Source: Callorhinus ursinus (taxonomy: Eukaryota; Chordata; Mammalia; Carnivora; Otariidae). From it: DNA of 64,000 nucleotides. The notes below the pieces were generated by a model. The model had not been told where the DNA came from. It saw nothing but the letters and a program-made list of their open reading frames with translations, and searched no databases. The stretch lies in assembly GCF_003265705.1 (NCBI RefSeq), contig NW_020313140.1:1125282-1189281 (forward strand), in the 5' to 3' direction. Shown piece after piece: positions 46,168 through 57,294 of the stretch (positions within the stretch are counted from its first letter, which is position 1; every line of letters begins with the position of its first letter). The position numbers and the translations under genes were made by a program.

Positions 46168-47160
46168 TTTTGTTTTGTTTTTAATTTTATTTTATTATGT
46201 TAGTCACCGTACATTACATCATTAGTTTTTGATGTAGTGTTCCATGATTCATTGTTAGCATATAACACCCAATGCTCCACGCAGAACGTGCCCTCAGTAC
46301 CCATCACCAGGCCAACCCATCCCCCCTAAAACCCTCAGTTTGTTTCTCAGAGTCCATAGTCTCTATGGTTCATCTCCCCCTCCGATTTCCTCCCCTTCAT
46401 TTTTCCCTTCCTACTATCTTCTTCTTTTAACATATAATGTATTATTTGTTTCAGGGGTACAGATCTGTGATTCATCAGTCTTACACAATTCACAGCACTC
46501 ACCATAGCACATACCCTCCCCAAAGTCCATCACCCAGCCACCCCATCCCTTCCACCCCCCACCACTCCAGCAACCCTCAGTTTGTTTCCTGAGATTAAGA
46601 GTCTCTTAATGGTTTGTCTCCCTCTCTGGTTTCATCTTGTTTCATTTTTTCCTCCCTTCCCCTATGATCCTCTGTCTTGTTTCTCAAATTCCTCATATCA
46701 GTGAGATCATAGATACTTGTCTTTCTCTGATCGGCTTATTTTGCTTAGCGTGATGCCCTCTAGTTCCATCCACATTGTTGTAAATGGCAAGATTTTGATT
46801 TTTTGATAGCTGCATAATATTCCAATGTATATATATACCACATCTTCTTTATCCGTTCATCTGTTGATGGACTTCTGGGCTCTTTCCATAGTTTGGCTAT
46901 TGTGGACATTGCTGTTATAAACATTGGGGTGCACATACCCCTTCTGATACATTTGTATCTTTGGGGTAAATACCCAGTAGTGCAATTGCTGGGTCATGGA
47001 GTAGCTCTACTTTTAACGTCTTGAGGAACTTCCATACTGTTTTCCAGAGTGGCTGCACCAGCTTGCATTCCCACCACCAATGTAGGAGGATTCCCCTTTC
47101 TCCACATCCTCGCCAACATCTGTCGTTTCCTGACTTGTTAATTTTAGCCACTCTGACTGG
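46168..47160 (-). mobile_element. Carnivore-type L1 insertion, 5'-truncated, antisense
   Basis: An AAAAC-type tail (TTTTGTTTTGTTTTT on this strand), the L1 3' untranslated region (CATTACATCATTAGTTTTTG, GGGGTACAGATCTGTGATTC) and about 100 codons of the ORF2 C-terminus on the minus strand. The latter keeps CWRGCGERG, though the usual HC.WDC reads HWWWEC. Target duplication CCACACCCTG at 46158-46167 and 47161-47170 bounds a single insertion of 993 bases. Confidence 0.92.
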
Positions 47161-47200
47161 CCACACCCTGGTTTTAAAGGAATTAAGAAATTTAGCCTTG

Positions 47201-47394
47201 CAGCGCCTGGGTGGCTCAGTCATTATGCGTCTTCCTTAGTCTCAGGTCATGATCACAGGGTCCTGGGACCGAGTTCCACATCGGGCTCCCTGCTCCGCGG
47301 GAAGCCTGCTTCTCCCTCTCCCACTACCCCTGCTTGTGTTCCCTCTCTCACTATGTCTCTCTGTCAAATAAATAAATAAAATCTTTTTTAAAAA
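47201..47394 (+). mobile_element. CAN-SINE
   Basis: Perfect 16-base target duplication AAGAAATTTAGCCTTG at 47185-47200 and 47395-47410. Confidence 0.96.
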
Positions 47395-47426
47395 AAGAAA
47401 TTTAGCCTTGTTTACTTCTAGTAATT

Positions 47427-47528
47427 TTTTTTCTTTTTAAGTAGGCTCTACACCCAGTGTGGGGCTTGAACTTATGACCCAGAGATCAAGGGTCGCATGC
47501 TGTATGGACTCAGCCTACCAGGTGCCCC
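47427..47528 (-). mobile_element. Short tRNA-type CAN-SINE, antisense
   Basis: TTTTTAAGTAGGCTCTACAC to CAGCCTACCAGGTGCCCC. Confidence 0.88.
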
Positions 47529-48474
47529 TCTTCTACTGTTTGATACTGATTTTCGCATCTAGTTCCCTGGTCTATTTGCAGTTTATTCTGGTCTATAGTA
47601 TTAGGGTAGGCTATATAATCATTGGCTAAACTGAAGAAGAAAGTTAATATTTGCCCACTATGTGTTAGTTACTGTGCTAAGCACTGTACATATATTATCT
47701 TATTTAATCCATTCAGCTGTGCTTAAAGTACTTAAATACCGTTTGGTTGTAAAAATATGGTTGACTTGTCTGGAACATTTGATTAATTCCTACTTACATG
47801 GAATGCTTGCTCTAGATAAACATGTATATTTTGACGTTACATACTTTATGAGATAAAACATCGGGGCTGGTAAATTTTACATAGTAATCTGAAAATGTAA
47901 TCTTAACTTTTTACTTTGTTTAAAAATGTGTCATGCTCCTCAGTGCTTTTAAGTTGTGAGGTAAAATGGGTTTAATAGGAGGGTTAGGGACAGATGGCAT
48001 CACAAAGAAATATGCTTTCATACCCTCCCCTCTGAGTATCCCATCCCCAGTACAAACACTGCCGTGCTATTGAGCATGAAAGAGTATTACAGGGGTTCAT
48101 TCATGCCCCTTCTGTCTGTAGGTTTTGTTCTGAAATACTTGAGCCAGGTATGATTGTAATTTACCTTTTAATCGGTAATAGGATTTTCCTTTTACTAGGA
48201 TCCTGGAAGTCTCCCTATTGATAGTTGTACTATAAAATCATGTAAATTTACGTTAGTCTAAACAAAATAAAATTAGTAAGATAAATCAGTTATAGAAAGT
48301 AGTATTCATTGGTAGAGTGTGTTGAGAGAAATGTTAACATTGTCAGCAAGGTTGTTTGCGAAATTAGTATTTTCAAAAGTTTAACTGCATGTGGTGTACA
48401 GAGTAGATTGTTTAGGGAGAAAGAGGCTTAGAGTCACATGATTCTTAAATTCAGTAAGGGAAGTGCATTAAGTT
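47529..48474. other. ASH1L: Intron, no feature recognised
   Basis: The first 60 bases look L1-like. The rest is AT-rich and apparently unique. Confidence 0.45.
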
Positions 48475-48655
48475 GTGATTATAGAATTAGTCTCAAATCC
48501 CGACTCCCTCACTCACTAACTAGGTATATGCATTTGGGCGTGTTACTGAGCCTAGGTCCTCAGTGTCCTCATCTAAAACAGCGGCACTGATGAAGAGACC
48601 TGTGGAGGATTAAATGGTTGATACATATGAAGTAAGTATTCAGTAAATTTTTAAA
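48475..48655 (+). repeat. MIR
   Basis: CACTAACTAGGTATATGCAT, GTCCTCATCTAAAACAGCGG and AGGATTAAATGGTTGATACA match the MIR consensus in sense orientation. Confidence 0.65.
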
Positions 48656-48864
48656 ATGTCTTACTCCATTGTCACTAATTGTGACCTCAGATGAAATTAA
48701 CTCCTCCAAGACTCTTACTTCCTCTGCATACAGTAATATGACCTCATCGGGATTGTTACTCCTCTACTTAGATTTCTTTTAAGATAGTTATTTTCTACAT
48801 AACATCCAAAAGATCCACCATGATCTAGTATAACCTATTTTTCTAGTTTTATCTCCATAACCCT

Positions 48865-49077
48865 CCTTAAAGATTTTTTTATTTGAGAGAGAGTGCATGT
48901 GCAAGCAAGCATGCGAGAGCAGGGGAAGGGGCAGAGGGGAGGGAGAGGGAAAGAATCTCAAGCAGACTCCCCACTGAGCATGGAGCGGGACATGGGGCTC
49001 AATCCCACAGCCCTGAGATCATGACCTGAGCTGAAACCAAGAGTCAACACTTAACCAACTGAACCACCCAGACGCCC
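48865..49077 (-). mobile_element. CAN-SINE, antisense
   Basis: TTAAAGATTTTTTTATTTGA to CAACTGAACCACCCAGACGC. An older, diverged copy. Confidence 0.9.
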
Positions 49078-49814
49078 CTTTGTTACACTCCTTAATCTAT
49101 TCATTCCTCTTACCCACAACATCTGATAATTTTCCCTGGAGCAATTTGCTCCGTCCTTTCCTCTCAGCATTTGTCCTAGGTGTTTGCCCTACGTGGTAAA
49201 AACTACCTTCCTCCCTCCCATTTATTTCCCACTCATTCTTTCAAATCTTACTCAAAATCTGAAATGTTTTCTCATTAAATAAGTGTCCTTAATTCTCCTC
49301 TAGTTGAAATTAATTTTGCTTCTCTTTTTCCACTAGTAAAGCTTAGTAGCACCTTATGAGGTATGAGTTTAATTGCATTCTGAGAGGTAATCTGGGCATG
49401 TTTGCTTCCATAAACTTCTTTAGGCCATGAGTTCACTTCGTTTGTCTTATAAGTCTTACAGAATCTAGTGGTTTTTAAAATATATTTTAAAAGAAAAGGA
49501 ATAGAACCAACCGCCTGAATTCCTAAAATATAATACATAGGACTTAAAATCTTAGAAAATTTTAAATTCTAAGAGTAGCATCTGCCCTCTTACTTGGCAA
49601 CAAATATGAAAGGATATTATTTCAGTTTATGCTTTTCCTATTCACCGAAGAAATACACTCCAAAATGCAGTAAATGCCAGATTTTGTCTTGAAAGTTTGT
49701 ATTGTGAGTGTGTATAAAAAAAAAGTTTCTGTGGTCCATTATTATTACAGTTTGTATGCTCCCTTGACATTTATAGAGAACTTTTATATACATTGTCATT
49801 TAAGTCAATTATAT
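49078..49814. other. Intron, no firm feature
   Basis: The start (CTTAATCTATTCATTCCTCT) may be L2 debris. The rest is unassigned. Confidence 0.35.
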
Positions 49815-50014
49815 ATATATATATTTTTTTTTTTTAAGATTTTATTTATTTATCTGACAGAGAGTGAGAGAGGGAACACAAGCAGGGGGAGTGGGAGAGG
49901 GAGAAGCAGACCTCCCGCTGAGCAGGGAGCCCGATGCAGGGCCCGATCCCAGGACCCTGGGATCATGACCTGAGCCGAAGGCAGACGCTTAATGACTCAG
50001 CCACCCAGGCGCCC
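49815..50014 (-). mobile_element. CAN-SINE, antisense
   Basis: Perfect 16-base target duplication TTTAAGTCAATTATAT at 49799-49814 and 50015-50030. Confidence 0.96.
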
Positions 50015-50279
50015 TTTAAGTCAATTATATTTAAGTGCATCTGTCATAGTCCTAAACTCTTAAGAGATTCAAAGCATAACAATCTTTCAGATATGTTCTA
50101 TTATGTTTTCCACTAGAACAGTGTTTTAATTTAACTCCAGTACAGTTTTGTTTTACATTTCACCATGATTTGGGTCCTATCTTTCCTATAGTTATTTGGT
50201 GTTAAAGAAATATACTTAAACACGAATCTAAATAAATTCTATTACCAGAGTAAATTCGATTATTATACAAAATTTAATA

Positions 50280-51130
50280 TTTTCCCTGTATCATATATTT
50301 GTTCTCTATTTTTATGTATAGTCTGTGATAACTTAATAGATGATCACAAGATTGTACAGAAACACTACATACCTTTCATCCAGATTCATCTGGTGTTGAT
50401 ACTGAGCCACTTCTTTCTCTACTTCCCTCCCTGCCTCACCTCTTCTCTCCTCTTGTGTGTGTATGTCTCTCTCTCTCACACACACATACTTTTTCCTTTG
50501 TTATTTAATAATAAGAAGTTATAAACATTCTGACACATTACTCATAAATATTTCAGTATGTATTTCCTAAGACCAAAGGACATGTTCTTACATAAACAGT
50601 ATACAAATATTAAATTCAGGATCTTTAACATTACTACTGTACTTTTACCTAATGTACAGTTCATAATCAGCTTTCACTCATTGTGTCAATAATGTCCTTT
50701 ATAACAACTTTTTGAACAGATTCAGGATGTATTACATCTCGTTGACGGGTTTGCTGCTTCTCCTTTAATTTGGAACAGTGCTTCAGCCTGTGTTTGTCTT
50801 TCATCATTGACACTTTTGAAAAGTACAGAAAAGTTGTTTCATAAAAGATCATTAAATTTGAGTTTTTCTGATGTTTCTTCATGAATAGATAAAGTTTGTG
50901 CATTTTTGGCAGGAGCACCACAAAAATGTGACGTTTTCTCCTCAGTGAATCCAGAAGCATAGGGTATCACTGCGCTGTTGGTGCTGCTCGCTGTGATCGG
51001 CCACCGTGCCATCCAGCAGGTTATTTCATTGTAAAGTTTGAGTTTTCCTATATAATAATAAGTAATGTTTGTAGAGATGCTTTAAAAGTATGTTTTCAAA
51101 CTTTCACCCAGTAGTTTTAGCATCTGTATC
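50280..51130 (-). mobile_element. Old L1 non-coding fragment, probably antisense
   Basis: CATTTTTGGCAGGAGCACCA, GATCGGCCACCGTGCCATCC and CACTTTTGAAAAGTACAGAA are phrases of old L1 tails. A TC/CA microsatellite lies at 50457-50489. Confidence 0.45.
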
Positions 51131-51658
51131 TAATTTCTAAATATTACATTCTTTTTCTAGTTTGAAATATAATTGACATATAAAATATTGGTTTCGGATA
51201 TATAACATAATGATTCAATTTGTATATATACTGTGAAATGATCACCATCACCACACGTACTGACAGTTTTGTTTCTTGTGATAAGAACTTCTAAGATCCC
51301 CCACTCTCTTAGCAACTTTCAACTGTGCAATACAGTTATTATTAACTGTGGCCCCCACACTATGCACCACATCCCCAGGAATTGCTTATTTCATAAGTGG
51401 AAGTTGGTTATCTGTTGACCACCTTCACGAATTTCACCCACCCTGCAACTCTGCCTCTGGCAACTACCAGTCTGTTTTTTATATCTGTGAGTTTGGGGTT
51501 TTGTTCTTGAAGATTCCACATATGCGATAGATCGTATGGTATTTGTCCTTCTCTGTCTCACTCATTTCACTTAGCATAATGCTTCAAGGTCCGTCTGTGC
51601 TGTGACAAATGACAGGACATCCTTGTTTGAGAGAGAGTGAAGGGGAGGGAGAGAGAGT

Positions 51659-51831
51659 TTTTTTTTTTTTCCTTTAATTTATTTTGGGGGGAGAAAAAGA
51701 TGTATTTATTTGAGAGGGTAGGGGAGAGGGGCAGAGAGAAACAGTCTTAAGCAGACTTCATGACACTGAGATCACAACCCGAGCCAAAACCAAGAGTCGG
51801 TCGCTCAACACACTGCACCACTCAGGCGCCC
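51659..51831 (-). mobile_element. CAN-SINE, antisense, in L1
   Basis: Poly-T to CACTGCACCACTCAGGCGCC. Diverged and internally short. Confidence 0.85.
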
Positions 51832-52499
51832 CAGAACGTCCTTCTTTTTTATAACTAAATAGTACTCTTATTTTTATGTGTGTACATACATACACACATT
51901 TTCTTTATCCTTTCATCCGCCAGTAGACACTGATGTTGTTTCCATGTTTTGGCTGTTGTAGATAATGCTGTAGTGAACACGAGGGTACAGATCCTGTTTG
52001 TGTTTCCATTTTCTTTAGGTAAATACCCAGAGATGGAATTGCTGGGTAATATGGTGGTTCTTTGAGGAATCTCCATGAACTTCTTCATAGTAGATGTACC
52101 AATTTACATTCCCACCAATAGTGCACAAGGGTTAGCTTTTCTCCACATCCCCCCAACACTTATTTCTTGTTTTTTTGACAGTAGCCATTCTAGCAAGTGT
52201 GAGATGATATTATGGTTTTGATTTGCATTTCTGTGATGATTCTTGATGTTGATCCCCCTTTTTCACATAGCTGTTGGCCATTTGTATGTCTTCTTTGACA
52301 TATTCAGATACCGTGCCCATTAATCGGATCGTTTGTTTTGTTGATACTGGGTTATATGAGTTCTTTATATATTTTGATATTAACCTCATATGATTTACAA
52401 TTACTTGGTCATTCTGTAGTTTGCCTTTTCATTTTGTTGGTGGTTTCCTTTGCTGTACAAAAGCTTTTTAGTTTAAGGTAGTCTCACTTGTTTATTTTT

Positions 52500-52681
52500 T
52501 TTTAAAGATTTTATTTATTTAATTGACAGAGCGTGAGAGGGAACACAAGCAGGGGGAGAGGAAGGGAGAGAAGCAGGCTTCTGGCCGAGCAGGGAGTCCG
52601 ATGGGGGCTCGATCCCAGGACCCTGGGATCATGACCTGAGCCGAAGGCAGTCGCTTAACCAACTGAGCCACCCAGGCGCCC
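52500..52681 (-). mobile_element. CAN-SINE, antisense, in L1
   Basis: Perfect 17-base target duplication CTCACTTGTTTATTTTT at 52483-52499 and 52682-52698. Confidence 0.96.
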
Positions 52682-53750
52682 CTCACTTGTTTATTTTTAA
52701 ATGCTTTTGCCTCCCTTGTTTCTGGTGTCAAACCCAAAAATCATGACCAACACTGACATCAAGGAACTTACCTGCTGCGTTCTCTTCTAGGAACTTCATA
52801 GTTTCAGGTCTTACCTTTCAAGTCTGTGATCCCTTTTGAGGTGATTTTTGTGTGTGGTGTATGATAGGAGTTCAATTTGATTTTTTTGCATGTGGCTGTC
52901 CACTTTCCTCACCATTTATTGAAGAGACCGCCAGTTCTCCTTCGTATGTTCTTGGCTCCTTGGTCATAAATTAATTGACCGTTTGTGCTTGTGTTTATTT
53001 CTGGGTTCTCTCTTATGTTCTCTTCATATGTGTGTGTGTTATTATGCCAGGACCATACTATTTTGATTACTGTAGCTTCATAGTATAGCTTGAAATCAGG
53101 AAGTGTGGTTCCTCCAGCTTTTTTATTCTTTTTCTATTGCTTTGATCTTTTGTAATTCCACACAAATTTTGGGCTTGTTTGTTCTATTTCTATGAAAATG
53201 CCAGTGGAATTTTGACAGGCATTGCACTGAATCTGTAGATTGCTTTGGATAGCATGGACATTTTAACAGTACTCTTCCAGCCCTTTAACATGGATTATCT
53301 TTCCGTTAATGGTGCCTTCTTCAGTTTCTTTTATCAGTTTTTAGTGTGCAGGTCTTTCACCTTTTTGGTTAAATTTGTTCCTATGTATTTTATTCTTTCT
53401 GCTGCTATTGAGAATGAGATTGTTTTCTTAATTTCTCTTTCTGATAGTTCATTACTAGTGTATAGAAATGCAACTGATTTTTATATTTTGATTTTTTTAT
53501 CCTTCAACTCCTGAATTTATTAGGTCTAACAATTTTTGTGGAGTATTTAGGGTTTTCTAAATGTAGTATCATGTCAAATATCCCAGTAACAATTAAAAAA
53601 AAAAACCAATCAGAATTAAATGTAGTATCATATCATTTGCAAATAGAGACAGTTTTACTTCTTCCTTTCCAGTTTGGATACTTTTTATGTCTTGCCTAAT
53701 TGCTCTGGCTAGGACTTTTAGTTCCATGTTGAATTAAAGTAGTGAGAGTG

Positions 53751-53931
53751 AGGGGCGCCTGGGTGGCTCAGACGGTTAAGCGTCTGCCTTCGGCTCAGGT
53801 CATGATCCCTGGGTCCTGGGATCGAGTCCCGCATCGGGCTCCCTGCTCCTTGGGGGCCTGCTTCTCCCTCTGTCTCTCTCTATCATGAATAAATAAATAA
53901 AAATCTTTAAAAAAAAATTAAAAAAAATAAA
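53751..53931 (+). mobile_element. CAN-SINE in L1
   Basis: Perfect 15-base target duplication AAAGTAGTGAGAGTG at 53736-53750 and 53932-53946. Confidence 0.96.
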
Positions 53932-54588
53932 AAAGTAGTGAGAGTGGACATCTTTGTCTTGTTCCTGATCTTAGAGGAAAGCTTTCAGTCTTTTACCACT
54001 GAGTGTGTTGTTAGCTGTGTGCTTCTCATAGACAGCCTTTATTATGTTGAGGTACATTCCTTTATGCCCACCTTGTTGAGAGTTTTTATCATGAATGGAT
54101 GTGGAGTTTTGTCACATGCTTTTTCTGCATCTGCTGAGATGATCATATCATTTGTGTCCTTTGTTTTAGTTATTGTGGCATATCACATTGATTGTTTTTG
54201 CAGATGTTAGACCATATTTATCCGTGGAAAAAATCCCCACTTGATCTTGGTGTATGTTCCTTTTAATGTATCTTCTTCTTTGTTTTGCTTATAGTTTGCT
54301 GAGGGTATTTGCATCTCTGTTCATGAGGAATATTGGCCTGCAGTTTTGTTTTCTTTTAGTGTCCTGCTGCGGCTCTTTATTCTGTTCTCCTGATCTGTCC
54401 TGTCTGTTTCTGTGCCCTTACCATACTGTTCTGTTTACTACAGCTTTGTAGTATTTCTTGAAATCTGGAACTATGATGCATCCAGCTTTGTTCCTCTTTC
54501 TCAAGATTGCTTTGGCTATTCAGTATTTTATGGTTCCATACAACCTTTAGGATTATTTGTTCTAGGTCTGTGAAAAATGTTGTTGGTA

Positions 54589-54708
54589 TTTTTTTACATT
54601 TATTTATTCATTTATTTAAGCAATCTCTACACCCAATGTGGGGCTCAAATTCACAACCCAAGATCAAGAGTAGCAGGCCCTTGCAACTAGGCCAGCCAGG
54701 TGCTCCAC
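54589..54708 (-). mobile_element. Short tRNA-type CAN-SINE, antisense, in L1
   Basis: Ten-base target duplication GTTGTTGGTA at 54579-54588 and 54709-54718. Confidence 0.93.
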
Positions 54709-55001
54709 GTTGTTGGTACTTTGATGGGGATTGCATTGAGTCTGTAGAATGCATTGGCTAATATGGACATTTTAACATTAATTCTTCTAGTGCATGAGCA
54801 TGGACTATCATTCCCTTTGTGTCAACTTCGGTTTCTTTTACCGGTGTCTTACAGTTTTTGGAGTGTAGGTCTCTCACCTCCTTGGTTAAATTTAATCCTA
54901 GTTATTTTATTCTTTTTGGTGCAGTTGTGTATAGACTTATTTTCTTTCTGTTTCTGCTACTTAGTGTATAGAAACATAGCTGATTTCTGTGTATTGATTT
55001 T

Positions 55002-55159
55002 TTATTTATTTATTTATTTGACAGAGAGACACAGCGAGAGCGGGAACACAAGCAGGGGGAGTGGGAGCGGGAGAAGCAGGCTTCCCGCCAAGCAGGGAGC
55101 CCGACGTGGGGCTCGATCCCAGGACCCCGGGACCATGACCTGAGCCACCCAGGCGCCCC
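55002..55159 (-). mobile_element. CAN-SINE, antisense, internally deleted
   Basis: Target duplication TGTGTATTGATTTT at 54988-55001 and 55160-55173. About 25 bases of the usual sequence between ACCATGACCTGAG and CCACCCAGGCGCC are missing. Confidence 0.94.
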
Positions 55160-55870
55160 TGTGTATTGATTTTCTATCCTGCAACTTTACTAAAGTCTTT
55201 TTTTGCTTCCAGTAATTTTTTGGTGGAATCTTTATGGTTTTCTATGTGCAGTAGTGTGTCATCTGCAAATATGGACAGTTAACTTCTTCCTTACCAGTTT
55301 GGATGCCTTTTCCCTTTTTTTTCCATGTCTGGTGTTTTGGTTAGGACTTCTAGTATTAGAAACTGGAGAGAGTGGGCATCCTTGTCTTGTGCCTGATCTT
55401 CGAAGAATTAGTTTATTCTTCTTCTGGTTCCTTGAGGTGTAAAGTTGTATTGTTTGAGATCTTTCTTATTTCTTAATGTAGACCATTATCACTATGAACT
55501 TCCCTCTTGTAACTGCTTTCCCTATATTCCCTAATTTTGATGGATTGTATTTCCATTTTCATTTGCCTCAAGATTTTTTTTTCTTTTTGATTTCTTCATT
55601 GGCCCATTGTTGTCCAGTAGCATGTTTTCTAATCTCCACATATTTGTGAATGAATTTTCCAGTTTTCTTCCTGTAGTTGAATTCTACTTTAATACCACTG
55701 TGGTTGAGAAATATGCTTGATATGATTTCAGTCTTCTTAAATTTATCAAGATTTGTTTTATGATCTAACATTTGATCTGTCTTGGATAACGTTCCATGTG
55801 TACTTGAGAAGAATGTGTATTCTGTTGCTTTTGGATGGAATGTTCTGTATAAGTCTAAGTGTGTTTAATT

Positions 55871-56640
55871 AGAAGCCCACCCCTTGAGCCATACCTATGA
55901 AGCCATACCTATGAAGATAAGTTAATAGGCCTGTTTCATGGAGAGACTGGGCATTTCTGTCTCCTGCCTATGAGCCGCTGAATGGGGGGGCAGGTAGCTG
56001 GTTAAAAACTGTTTCTCTCTTTGTTACAGTCCCTTAATAAACTGGTGAATGGGGGCGCCTGGGTGGCTCAGTCATTAAGCGTCTGCCTTCGGCTCAGGTC
56101 ATGATCCCGGGGTCCTGGGATCAAACCCCGCATCGGGCTCCCTGCTTCGCGGGAAGCCTGCTTCTCCCTTTCCCACTCCCCCTGCTTGTGTTCCGTCTCT
56201 CACTGTCTCTTTGTCAAATAAAATCTTAATAAATAAATAAATATAAACTGGTGAATGTAAGTGCCTGAGTTCTGAGAACCGCTCTTGCATATCAATCAGA
56301 TGCGAGGAGGAGGGTCATGGGAGCCCCTGGTTTGTAGCCAAATAGGGCAGAAGTTGTGAGTAATGTAGGGACCTAGTATTTGTTGTGATTAGCATCTGGA
56401 GTGGAGGTGGGGCCAGTCTGGTGGGACTGAGCCCTTCACCTGTGGGATCTGATGCTGTCTCTAGGTCGGTAGTATCAGAATTGAGTTAAATTGTAAGACA
56501 CCCAGCTGGTGTCGCAGAGAATTGCTTGGTGTGGGGTAAAACCCACATTTGGTGACCAGAAGTGTCAGAAGTACAGTGTTCTGTGTAAAAATAAAGGAGA
56601 CATGCAGGAAAGAAACTCACAGTAGGAAAGAACTGGTTTT
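55871..56640. repeat. Old repeat, perhaps L1 5' untranslated or LTR sequence
   Basis: GAGCCCTTCACCTGTGGGAT, AGTATCAGAATTGAGTTAAA and GACACCCAGCTGGTGTCGCA are phrases I have seen in a common repeat. The family is not settled. One SINE interrupts it. Confidence 0.4.
56052..56242 (+). mobile_element. CAN-SINE
   Basis: Perfect 15-base target duplication ATAAACTGGTGAATG at 56037-56051 and 56243-56257. Confidence 0.96.
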
Positions 56641-56850
56641 GGGGCGCCTGGGTGGCTCAGTCGTTAAGCGTCTGCCTTCGGCTCAGGTCATGATCCCGGG
56701 GTCCTGGAATCGAGCCCCGCATCGGGCTCCCTGCTCGGCGGGAAGCCTGCTTCTTGCTCGCCCACTCCCCCTGCTTGTGTTCCCTCTCTCGCTGTGTCTC
56801 TCTGTCAAATAAATAAATAAAATCTTTTTTAAAAATAAATAAATAAATAA
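56641..56850 (+). mobile_element. CAN-SINE, near consensus
   Basis: GGGGCGCCTGGGTGGCTCAG head, flanked by AGGAAAGAACTGG on both sides. A young copy. Confidence 0.95.
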
Positions 56851-57058
56851 AGGAAAGAACTGGGTTTTTTTTTCTTTTCTTTTTGTTTGTCTTTTGTTTT
56901 CTACATAAGAAGGAAAAAACTGGGTTGTTTTCCTAAACAGGAACATAAAACGCACTTTATATTATATATTATGTATATAATATTATGAATAATTTTCTAG
57001 TTAGGCCAACTAATGTGCATTTTTTTTATTTTTTTATTTTTTACAAAAACTTGATTAA

Positions 57059-57225
57059 GGGGCGCCTGGGTGGCTCAGTTTGTTAAGTGTCTGCCTTTGG
57101 TTCAGATCGTGTGGGATCCCTACTCAGCGGGAAGCCTGCTTCTCCCTCTCCCTCTGCTTGTTTCCTCTCTCGCTGTGTCTCTCTCTGTCAAATAAATAAA
57201 TAAAATCTTTAAAAAAAAAAAAAAG
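57059..57225 (+). mobile_element. CAN-SINE, internally deleted
   Basis: GGGGCGCCTGGGTGGCTCAG head. The middle jumps from GGTTCAGATCGTG to GGGATCCCTACTCAGCGG. No clear target duplication. Confidence 0.93.
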
Positions 57226-57246
57226 TTCCTCAACGAATGAAGACAT

Positions 57247-57294
57247 ACTACAGAAATTCTCTAGACTCTTCCAATAAGACCTATGCCATGATTG
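57247..57294 (+). repeat. 48-base segment also present at 26669-26716
   Basis: Three differences from the other copy, all transitions. It begins 22 bases after the SINE tail. Confidence 0.9.

Larger units (their letters stand above)
51140..54363 (-). mobile_element. Long old L1, antisense, with three SINE insertions
   Basis: Reads continuously through antisense L1 3' and ORF2 text: GATCACCATCACCACACGTA, CCCAGAGATGGAATTGCTGG, CTTTGCTGTACAAAAGCTTT, GCATTGCACTGAATCTGTAG and ACATGCTTTTTCTGCATCTG. The ORF2 C-terminal remnant on the minus strand (TAKTWKQHQC) is at 51855-52088. The frame is broken many times. Confidence 0.9.
54364..55870 (-). mobile_element. Second old L1 ORF2 fragment, antisense
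   Basis: Starting near CTGTTCTCCTGATCTGTCC, the text repeats a part of ORF2 already seen at 53040-53980 (GGATTGCATTGAGTCTGTAG, then GAGAGTGGGCATCCTTGTCT). It is therefore a separate copy placed end to end with the first. It continues to GGTTGAGAAATATGCTTGAT. Confidence 0.85.

Noticed and set aside
54754..55143. 129-codon plus-strand frame
   Set aside because: It runs through antisense L1 text and into a SINE, so it is not a gene.
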